Source: Maratus speciosus (Eukaryota; Arthropoda; Arachnida; Araneae; Salticidae). Taken from it: a stretch of 64,000 bases of DNA. The stretch lies in assembly GCA_963932465.1 (NCBI GenBank), contig OZ010786.1, positions 268,616,411 to 268,680,410 of the forward strand, given 5' to 3'. Below, piece by piece: positions 56,318 through 64,000 of this stretch. Position 1 is the stretch's first letter; each line of letters begins with the position of its first letter. Under the pieces are notes generated by a model. The model was not told the origin of the DNA and did no database searches. It worked only from the letters and a program-made list of their open reading frames with translations. Made by a program: the position numbers and the translations under genes.

Positions 56318-56445
56318 GACACAGATGTCATATGCGCACCGGGTTTGGCACGATCTTTTTTTTACTCCAATTTGGCGAAAACATCGTTGTTGAATACAAG
56401 TTATGCATAGAATTTTAAATTATTTTCTATTATTTTAAAAAGGAA
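56318..56445. mobile_element. Family B element, left part
   Basis: ACACAGATGTCATATGCGCACC followed by TTTGGCACGATC and CCAATTTGGCGAAAACATCG as in other B copies. Truncated at about 56445. Confidence 0.65.
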
Positions 56446-56946
56446 ATAAGATACTTTTCAGTTATACGGACACCACCATTGTCGTCAAGCGTAATAGCTG
56501 GCACAAATTGAAAATCACGTGAATTGAAAAATACATACATTGAAAACATACACAACATACATAACATAATTGAATAAATAAATACATACATACATCTATC
56601 TTCTATAATAATAAAGAAAGAAGTTTGTGTGTGAGTGAGTGAGTGTGTCGACGGTGTTTTGAAGAGACCACTGCACGTAGAGCTACAAAATTTGGGAAAA
56701 AGGTACGTCTATATATGAAGTTTTGCACCTCGAAGCCCGATTTTTAATTTTTTGATTAGATTTTTTATTTAATTTTTTATGCGATTTTTAGCGTTTTTTT
56801 TATGTTTCGAGGCGATTTTTCCATATAAGTGAGAAGAATATGGTTTCTTTCTTTTAACCAAATGTAGCAAATTTTTTTCTCTTTTCAAAAAAGTTTATTC
56901 GGAATTCGTGCAGCGATTTTTGAATTTTTAGCGAATTTTTTATCCA

Positions 56947-57285
56947 ATTATTGAACAGCATTTAATGCATTTAATAAGGAGGTTACCGTAGAGGGACACA
57001 GTTCTGTCGCCATACGCCGCCAAGTTTATCGACAACTTAGCGGTATATCGCCAAATTTGGCGACCAAAATGAGTCGCCAAAAGTGACGCCAACTTGGCGA
57101 TATCTCTAATATTTCGCCAAATTCCCATAGACTTCCATTGTAAACCAATATGGATTACTTGCTTACAGAAAATAAACAAATTGAAATATTTTAATGCAAC
57201 AAAAACTAATATTAACTTAAGGGATTATATTAATTATATTTAAGGGAATCCAAGTAAATTAAATTGTGAATAAAAGTAACATGAT
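56947..57285 (+). repeat. Interspersed repeat, copy of 1527-1815
   Basis: Same block order as 1527-1815 with an extra CGCCAA/TTGGCG-rich middle (57040-57100). Non-coding. Confidence 0.7.
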
Positions 57286-58056
57286 ACAATGCTTAGATTA
57301 TTGTATTTTGTTGATATTTTTGACGAAAGGGTTGCCAGTGGTCATTTTGGTGAAAATTATAGTTGATAAATGAATTGAAATGGCTATATCCGTTAGAAAA
57401 TAATGTAAACAACTCGCAAATTAAAAGAAAATAACTGTTATTTGTTTAATTTAAAAAAAAGAATCAAAAACCTTTTTAATGCGAGATAAAATTTATAAAA
57501 AGAAAATATTTAATTTAAATATGAAAGGAATGTTTATAAAACTTAAAAAATAAATTAGTATGAAAGAAGCAATATATACATTATTTGGCGATTTTTCGCT
57601 TCGCCAGGATTATAAAAATGTGCCTGAAAAAACTTGAAGAAATAAAATTTAAGTAACAGTCTTTTAGTCCTTCTTTATTTTTTTATTCAATTTAATTATC
57701 ATTTTTATGTAATTTTCCCATCGTATGTCTTACAGGAGAAAGGCTTTATTTGTGAGTTACATGCTAATTAATTATTACCCTGGTCGCCAAACAATGCAAT
57801 TTTAAGCCACAAAGACAGAAGCATGAAATAAGCCAGGCGAAGGTCGCAGTAATTTTTTTTTAAGTATAGGAGAACATTTCGGAGTAAATCTTTATATTCA
57901 AATGCAAATTATATAAAAAGGAGTTAAAATTATAACTATGTAGTCAAGTATTTAAATTTTAATGTAAAAATGTGCCATATACACACATATTTTATAATCT
58001 TCGATAATCAAGCCACCACCAAATGACATATTTACTATATTATTGAAAGTTTTGTT

Positions 58057-58368
58057 GGCACAGGTGTCATATACGCTCCATGGTACAAAATGGGCTCCAA
58101 AATGGCGTTATTTTGCCTGACATGGTAACTCGGCTATTGTTGTTTATTTATTAATAAGTTGTTTATTTACTTTTATTTTCTTTTTTACAGTTATATAAAC
58201 TGCTTTGTTCTATAGACATTAATTAAACTTTTTATTATTTATTGCTATTTCCTTTTAAAATAATAGAAAATAATTTAAATATATATGTGTAACTGGCATT
58301 CAAAAACGATGTTTTCAACAAATTGGCGTGAAAAAAAAATCGCGCCAAACCCAGTACGTATCTATGCC
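58057..58368. mobile_element. Family B element
   Basis: Left GGCACAGGTGTCATATACGC, right CAGTACGTATCTATGCC (six bases lost near the tip). Interior as in 532-874. Flanks show no TSD. Confidence 0.72.
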
Positions 58369-58622
58369 TAATAGTTATTTACATTATTGTGATTACTTAG
58401 TATCAGGCAACAGATTGAAGAGTATTTGGTATATTTTTGATATATGGGCTTTGGTGAGTTAGAGAAAATGGCCTTGGCGAGTGAAGTGAATTTTACGTAT
58501 ATTTACTGGCAAATTATTTATTTTTCATATACATATAAGCATTTTTTTTCAATATTTATTTTATTTATTTATATAAAGAAGAGCTATTTATCTACCTTTA
58601 AATACGAGCAGAAATAATTTGT

Positions 58623-58788
58623 GGTTCTACCTGATTATCCCGTAGACCAAAAAAAATATCGCCAAACTATAAGATTAAATTCCAATAATGGGTGATCGTA
58701 AATGTCAAATTTACTTGATATTAAACACTTTACGCATGTTTGTTACGTCATCGGGTGATTTTTAATTCGATATTTACGTTTCTTCGCG
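58623..58788. mobile_element. Family A element, left part
   Basis: Left end GGTTCTACCTGATTATCCCG and the A interior (AAACTATAAGATTAAATTCC onwards) up to about 58788, where other sequence begins. Confidence 0.7.
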
Positions 58789-59247
58789 ATCTGCTGCATT
58801 TTTTTGACATTCCATTTTTGACCTACAATACTAAAGTAATTTCTACCTTCATTTCAATACAGTTTATTCGGATTTCGTATAACAATTTTCGAATTTTTCG
58901 GGTATTTTGTATGTGATTTTTAGTGTATTTTAGCGATTTTCTACCAATTTTCCACATTAGTGAAAGACGTTGATAGAAGTTGAATCAACTTTCAATCTTC
59001 GAGCACATTATATATTTTTTCTTTCTCTTTTCGAAATTTGTGCAGCGATTTAAAATTTTTTCGCAATATCTTATTGTGATTTTCAGAGGTTTTTCGTGAT
59101 TCGTGCGGTTTTTTTTATGTACCCGGGCAACGCCGGGCAAGTTAGCTAGTATTGAATACATTCATAATTGAAACATACATACAACATTAACATACATTTT
59201 GGCATGGTGAAAAGTACCGGAAATAACAATAAATAAAAAAAAGGTTC

Positions 59248-59753
59248 GGTACTACTTAGTTATCCCATCGGACAAAAATTAAGATTGTTAATAAAATTAA
59301 CTATAAGATTACATGGCAATAATGGTTGATCGTAAATGTCACATTCACTTGACTTTTAGCAAGTTACACGTATTTACGTCATCAAGTGATTTTTATTTCG
59401 ACGTTTTATTTGCATTTTTATTAATGTTATATACTAATTTATTTGTTCTTCCGTTTTTTAAAATAAAAATTATGTCCATTGGGCTCAGATGTCATATTGG
59501 CGCGATTTTTTTTCAGACCCCAATTTGGTGAAAACATCAACAGCATAACAAACAACATCCGGGTTACCATATCAAGCAAAATAACGATACCTTGGCGCCA
59601 GTTAATTACCCGTTGCGTCTATGACATTGACGTTAGAAAAAAATTGCACCAATATGGATATGACATCTGTGCCTCAATTTGTATAATTTGGTGAGTGGTT
59701 TGGCGATTTATGTAATTTGGCGAAATTGGTCAACGGGATAACTAAGTAGTACC
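59248..59753. mobile_element. Family A element holding a family B element
   Basis: Ends GGTACTACTTAGTTATCCCA and CGGGATAACTAAGTAGTACC. Flanks AAAGGTTC and AAAGTTTC are an 8-bp TSD with one mismatch. The B copy at 59482-59673 interrupts it. Confidence 0.85.
59482..59673. mobile_element. Family B element nested in family A
   Basis: Left GGCTCAGATGTCATATTGGC, right ATGGATATGACATCTGTGCC. The flanks GTCCATTG and TCAATTTG are only a worn TSD. Confidence 0.8.
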
Positions 59754-59759
59754 AAAGTT

Positions 59760-59919
59760 TCATAGCCCCTATTAGCGCGATTTTTTTCAGGCGCCAATTT
59801 GGCGTAAATATCAACAGCATTACCAACAACATGCGGGTTACCATGTCAGGGAAAATAACACTATTTTGGCGCCAGTTAAGTATCCCGGTGCGTATATGAC
59901 ACCTGTGCCAATTTTATTA
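59760..59919. mobile_element. Family B element lacking its left tip
   Basis: B interior (TTTTTTTCAGGCGCCAATTT onwards) ending GGTGCGTATATGACACCTGT-GCC. The first 15-20 bases of the left TIR are missing. Confidence 0.7.
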
Positions 59920-59966
59920 TAGAACACACGCATTTAATTTTATTTTTTACAAACATTTAATTTTAT

Positions 59967-60129
59967 GGCACAGATGTCATATACGCAACGGGTACTTAAC
60001 TGGCGCCGAAGTGTCGTTATTTTGCTTGATATGGTAACCCGGATGGTGTTGTTTATGCTGCTGATGTTTACGCCAAATTGGCGTCGGAAAAAAGTCGCGC
60101 CAATGTGGGGCGTATATGACATCTATGAC
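59967..60129. mobile_element. Family B element with exact TSD
   Basis: 163 bp, left GGCACAGATGTCATATACGC, right GGGGCGTATATGACATCTATGAC. The exact 8-bp TSD is AATTTTAT (59959-59966 and 60130-60137). This is the shortest complete B copy. Confidence 0.88.
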
Positions 60130-60137
60130 AATTTTAT

Positions 60138-60535
60138 TTTTTAAACACATTTCATTTTATTTAATACACAAATTATTATTTTTATTTAGCACACAAAATT
60201 AATTTTACTCAGTATTTTTTTGTTATTTTATTTTATTTGTTTACAAACGCATTTAATTTTATTATGAAACACACATGTTTTGTTATAAAATACCAGGTTG
60301 CTATGCATAGCAAAAAATCACGATTACCAAGCCAGGCAAAATATCACCATTTTGGTACCAAAAAGAAATCCCGATGCGTCTGCGACAATTGTACCCAACA
60401 CTATTATGGAAATTTAACTGAAATGTGCAGTCAATAAATTTCTTCTTCGTGTTCATGAATTTCTGTACACCAGATTGCAATGAGTATTGTTCCACATCTT
60501 ACCGATTTGGCATGATCCTCAATTATGGAAAATTC
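60138..60535. other. AT-rich DNA with worn repeats
   Basis: Repeated TTTAATTTTATT/ACACA stretches. No gene or element ends recognised. Confidence 0.45.
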
Positions 60536-60804
60536 GGTACTTCTTAGTTATCTCGTCGACCAAATTACTGTCGCCAAATTGTAAGATTAATTGCCAATAA
60601 TGGTTGCCATTAATTAATTATTTGTAAGATTAAAAGCCAATAATAGCCAATAAAACCATTAATTCGACGTTTTATGGTACAGATGTCATAATCGCCCCAT
60701 ATTGGCGCGATTTTTTTTCTGACGCCAATATCATATAGGCAACGGGTACTTAACTTGCGCCAAAGTGTCGTTATTTTGCTTGATGTGGTAACCCGGATTA
60801 TGTA

Positions 60805-62943
60805 AATTACTTCCCAAAAAGTTGGAAAATTGGAGAACTAGTCTTTTTTCTAAAGGCAGGTAAGGACCCACAATCTGCTCAGTCATACAGACCAATAACT
60901 CTACTCCCAATTCTGGGGAAAATTTTTGAAAAATTATTATTAAAACGAATAAATTATCATTTTCGAAATTCGACAGTTCTACAGAGTTCTCAACACGGAT
61001 TCTTAGAGGGTAAATCGGCTGAATCAGCGATACAAGAAGTTCTCTCAACAATTGACTTACTTCAACAAGAAAACAACTACATTTCATTAATATCATTAGA
61101 CATCCAAAATGCTTTTGACAACTTACCTTGGGACGCAACAATCCAAGAACTGGAATTTTTGGGGTTGGAGGAGCCATATGTTAATATCCTGAAATCTTTT
61201 TTATCTCACAGAGGAGCGAAACCAAATTGGCTAGCACAAGAAATTCATTGGTTTAGGAAGGGGTGCCCACAAGGTTCATGCTTTGGGCCCTTCCTATGGA
61301 GAATCTTCCTAAACGCTCTCTTACGCCATTTAAAATCGTTAGGTTACATAATAATAGCTTATGCAGATGACATTTTAATTATATTAAATGGTAAAACAAG
61401 GCGAGAATTAGAAAATTTAGGAAAGGACATCTTAGATTATATTAGTAGGTGGATGTCAAATCACAACATGAAAATATCTTACAATAAATGTAAAGTTCTC
61501 CACCTTAAAAGACCAAAATTTTTGAAAAGAGCTCCAACACTCAAAATTGACAACCATTCATTAAAAAGTGAGCCAACTTTAGAATACTTAGGTATCGTTC
61601 TGGATAGTACGTTGTCGTTTCTCCCCCATTTACGAAAGAAAAGGCAGGAAATTACACAACTTTCGCAAGACCTATTGAAGTTTGCCTCAGCTTACGGAGG
61701 GGTAAACAAATTAATTCTGAAGATTTGGTACAATAGTATCTTGGAGAAGAAAATCACGTATGCTGCAGCAACTTGGTTTCACCGGATAAGCAAAGCCCAT
61801 GGGCTTCGTCTGATCTCATCAATACAATACCAATGCCTGTTATTAGTTTCACGTGCCTACAGAAAAACTTCGGCGGATGCCCTTTGTGTTTTAACAGGTA
61901 TTCCGCCCTTGGCACTTCAACTTGAATATATAGCAACAACAGGAAGAGTCTTACGTCTTGGAATCCTGACAGGAAATCAAGAACCAATATTTTACCAACC
62001 AAAAATGAAGTCAGATCAAGTTGAACCATTTAAAGAATATTTCTTTCAAATAGATCCAGAAAATACTCCACATGTAGAAATAAACATTTATACGGATGGT
62101 TCCAAGATGGAAGATGAAACGGCATATGCCTTCTGTGTGTATCAGAGAGGAGAGTTAATCCACGAGGATCAAACTAAGTTAAGTAAAGAAAATACTGTTT
62201 TTCAGGCAGAACTCCTGGCCATAGAAGAGGCTGTGCTGTGGATTCGGAACTCCCCTCATAAAGAAGTATTAATACACTCGGACAGTCTCTCAAGTCTCTT
62301 AGCAATAAAAGATGTTTTTTCAAAAAATCTCATCGCAGTACAAATTATCAAACTACTCCAAGAAACAAGAAAAAAGATCTTCTTTAAATGGGTCCGTGGA
62401 CATGTGGGTAATGTGGGGAATGAGCATGCAGATTCTTTGGCAAAAGAAGCAACCAAAGCCACATCACATGCCAAATACAAATTCTTTCCCAACCCTCCTT
62501 CTTACTTGAAGAAGCTTCTAAAATCATCTCTACACGAACAATGGCAGACTCGCTGGGACTATGGTACCACAGGACGGTACACATACGCTTTAGCCCCAAA
62601 AGTCTCGGAAACGAGAATCCTGCTGCATAGAAATCTTTTTCTGTTTGCCACTAACCACGGCCCATTTTCATCATATCTTTATAAATTTGACAGAGTTCCT
62701 TCTCCATTATGTGTATGCGGTCAGCGAGCTACATCATTGCATTATATCTTTAACTGTACCCTTACATCATATTACCATATAAGAAAATCTCCAAAAATTT
62801 CTTTGTCTCAGTGGTTCTCAGTGGTTTTGTCAAATCCATCATTTTGTCAAAAGATAATTGAATGTATGAAAGTTTTGGAAAACAACCATTATTTGTTTCA
62901 AAATGTTTTGCCATTTATAGATGATGATGAGAACGTATCTTAA
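60805..62943 (+). CDS. LINE reverse transcriptase-RNase H, N-terminally truncated
   Basis: The frame is open from the element's first base to TAA (62941-62943), 712 codons, with no ATG at its start. RT motifs in order: SYRPITLLPILGKIFEKLL, QHGFLEGKSAESAIQ, SLDIQNAFDNLPW (catalytic D), KGCPQGSCFGPFLW and AYADDILII (YADD, 61360-61371). RNase H follows: IYTDGSK (D at 62095-62097), QAELLAIEEA, HSDSLSSL and HADSLAKEA, all four acidic sites present. A C-terminal zinc-like C-x-C...H...C pattern (CVCGQRATSLHYIFNC) lies near 62710-62755. The family uses this protein to copy its RNA at a nicked target. This copy lacks the endonuclease and the start of RT, so it is inactive on its own. The frame has no stop or shift, so it inserted recently. 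Confidence 0.9.
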   Translation, partial: NYFPKSWKIGELVFFLKAGKDPQSAQSYRPITLLPILGKIFEKLLLKRINYHFRNSTVLQSSQHGFLEGKSAESAIQEVLSTIDLLQQENNYISLISLDIQNAFDNLPWDATIQELEFLGLEEPYVNILKSFLSHRGAKPNWLAQEIHWFRKGCPQGSCFGPFLWRIFLNALLRHLKSLGYIIIAYADDILIILNGKTRRELENLGKDILDYISRWMSNHNMKISYNKCKVLHLKRPKFLKRAPTLKIDNHSLKSEPTLEYLGIVLDSTLSFLPHLRKKRQEITQLSQDLLKFASAYGGVNKLILKIWYNSILEKKITYAAATWFHRISKAHGLRLISSIQYQCLLLVSRAYRKTSADALCVLTGIPPLALQLEYIATTGRVLRLGILTGNQEPIFYQPKMKSDQVEPFKEYFFQIDPENTPHVEINIYTDGSKMEDETAYAFCVYQRGELIHEDQTKLSKENTVFQAELLAIEEAVLWIRNSPHKEVLIHSDSLSSLLAIKDVFSKNLIAVQIIKLLQETRKKIFFKWVRGHVGNVGNEHADSLAKEATKATSHAKYKFFPNPPSYLKKLLKSSLHEQWQTRWDYGTTGRYTYALAPKVSETRILLHRNLFLFATNHGPFSSYLYKFDRVPSPLCVCGQRATSLHYIFNCTLTSYYHIRKSPKISLSQWFSVVLSNPSFCQKIIECMKVLENNHYLFQNVLPFIDDDENVS

Positions 62944-63445
62944 CAAATAGACAGATACCACCAATTCAAAATAAGCTCTTAGCCACAAACAACACGATTG
63001 AACTATAATTGAACTGTTGCAAGAACAATAGACTTTTGAACTTTTGTGTGTGTATATAATTATATAATATTCATCATAATTATTCACTATTTTACCTATT
63101 TTTTATATTCTACATTATTTTTAAAATTATGAATCTCTTTCTAATTTAGTATACATATACGTAGCTTTTATTGTATTTTTGCAGAACGCCCAGCTTTGCA
63201 GAGTAATTGAGCTTTTGCCGCTCCAACAAGTTTAAAAATCCTATTATCTATTATCTCATGATCTTATTAATTACAAATATCTAAATTTCTCTCGTAAACG
63301 CCCAGTAAAAATTGGGCTTTCCATCGTGTATATATTGTACTTATATTGTATTTAATCTTAATATTCTCAATTGGCTTTCCTGTAGGTCCCTTCGGGCCTT
63401 TTATTTATTATTATTATTATTGTTTTTATTTTTTTTATTTTTTTT

Positions 63446-63472
63446 TTGTGTGTGTGTGTGTGTGTGTGTGTG
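63446..63472 (+). repeat. GT microsatellite
   Basis: An uninterrupted GT run after a T-rich stretch, between the LINE tail and its TSD. Confidence 0.95.
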
Positions 63473-63803
63473 GTGACGGCAGTAGTAGATGGAAACCGCT
63501 GGGTGGGGCTTGTGAGTGCTTAAGCCATTTGGTAGGCCTCCCCACCTAGCTGACCCCCCGGATTATGTTGTTTATGCTGTTGATGTTTTCGCCAAACTGG
63601 CAACTGAAAAAAATCGCTCCAGTATGACATCTGTACCCGTTTTATTTGTATTTTTTATTAATGTTTTACTAATTTGTTTGTTCTTTCGTTATTTAAAATA
63701 AAAAATTATGTCAATGTGTATAATTTGGCGAGTGGTTTTGCGATTTATATAATTTGGCGAAATTGGTCGACGGGATAACCGAAAAAATAAGTACCGAAAA
63801 TTC

Positions 63804-64000
63804 AATTGCTTATCATTTAATGGAAAATAAATACTTAAAATTTAAATTTAAATTTTAGTATTGTTGGAGAATTTTCCAAATCAGTTTGAGTCTAAAATAA
63901 CAGTTTATTATAGCAAATCAAACATTTAAAAAATTAAAAATACACTTAGAAAGAATTTTATAAATAATTTTAGAAAATAAAATTCTTTGTAAACTAAACA
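63804..64000. other. AT-rich DNA to window end
   Basis: No features recognised. Confidence 0.5.

Larger units (their letters stand above)
56595..59149 (+). mobile_element. Helitron with canonical ends, 2.6 kb
   Basis: Starts TCTATCTTCTATAATAATAA after A56594. Ends with hairpin CCCGG-GCAACG-CCGGG (59122-59137), then CAAGTTAG and CTAG followed by T59150. Both flanks consist of the same ACATACAT-type sequence. Inside are a GTGAGT microsatellite (56625-56645), the repeat shared with 1527-1815, a family B copy (58057-58368) and a family A fragment. No Rep/helicase frame. Confidence 0.88.
60804..63556 (+). mobile_element. 5'-truncated LINE (I/R1/Jockey-type, with RNase H)
   Basis: The insertion is bounded by a 12-bp TSD, CCCGGATTATGT (60792-60803 and 63557-63568). 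It starts inside reverse transcriptase, so ORF1 and the endonuclease are missing, as in typical 5' truncation. After the ORF comes about 450 bp of 3' sequence ending TTCGGGCCTTTTATTTATTA and a TTA-type tail (about 63398-63424). T-rich DNA, a GT microsatellite and about 85 bp of extra sequence lie between tail and TSD. Confidence 0.9.
60676..63637. mobile_element. Family B element, middle level, holding the LINE
   Basis: Left GGTACAGATGTCATAATCGC, right TATGACATCTGTACC. The exact 8-bp TSD is CGTTTTAT (60668-60675 and 63638-63645). The LINE interrupts it after GGTAACCCGGATTATG. Confidence 0.9.
60536..63795. mobile_element. Family A element, outermost of a three-level nest
   Basis: Left GGTACTTCTTAGTTATCTCG, right CGGGATAACCGAAAAAATAAGTACC. 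The exact 8-bp TSD is GAAAATTC (60528-60535 and 63796-63803). It holds the family B element at 60676-63637. Confidence 0.9.

Noticed and set aside
1..64000. tRNA or rRNA genes
   Set aside because: No cloverleaf or rRNA-like segment was noticed by eye. The only tRNA link is the primer-binding site at 7250-7259. A covariance search was not possible.
1..64000. Bacterial-style operons, ribosome binding sites or terminators
   Set aside because: Composition, transposon types and splice-like signals are eukaryotic. Purine-rich stretches before small frames are chance.

Overview
This 64-kb window is AT-rich, gene-poor DNA of an arthropod-type nuclear genome. The mix of elements suggests an arachnid, probably a spider: a Tc1 transposase, an RNase H-bearing LINE, Tigger/pogo relics, minisatellite-carrying Helitrons and many short CGCCAA-rich inverted-repeat elements. 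That assignment is inference from element style. I found no convincing intact host gene. Almost everything recognisable is a transposable element or a broken gene, and much of it is nested, with target-site duplications (TSDs) readable on both sides.

Layout. 0-9.8 kb: short hAT-like elements (families A and B here), a Tigger relic, and a 200-bp-LTR Ty3/Gypsy element (2664-7460) inside a long-terminal-inverted-repeat element (1963-7696). 8.8-20.1 kb: Helitrons carrying minisatellites and a split family-C element. 20-24.7 kb: mostly unassigned AT-rich DNA. 24.7-28.3 kb: a family-B element split by a 3.4-kb Helitron that itself holds other elements. 29-40 kb: a small mariner-type relic, then a decayed copy of a multi-copy gene of unknown function (31019-39813), interrupted by a TA-flanked element and by a hAT holding three further insertions inside one another. 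40.4-49.6 kb: a minisatellite element whose terminal CTAG is split by a 7-kb Tigger; the Tigger holds a 3.2-kb near-perfect palindrome and a second minisatellite element. 50-54.6 kb: another Tigger split by a nearly intact Tc1, then a Penelope-like remnant. 54.6-64 kb: more A, B and C elements, a 2.6-kb Helitron, and a family-A element containing a family-B element containing a 5'-truncated LINE.

The genes do not form a pathway: they are transposases, polymerases and relics of separate mobile elements. The most unusual object is the palindrome at 41962-45188. Its 1.61-kb arms look almost identical, its ends are TGTTAGGT/ACCTAACA, and it has a 5-bp TSD. The second main signal is that three short-element families share 8-bp TSDs and a CGCCAA hexamer, suggesting related transposition machinery. 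All TSDs, inverted repeats and identities were read by eye; no alignment or database search was run.
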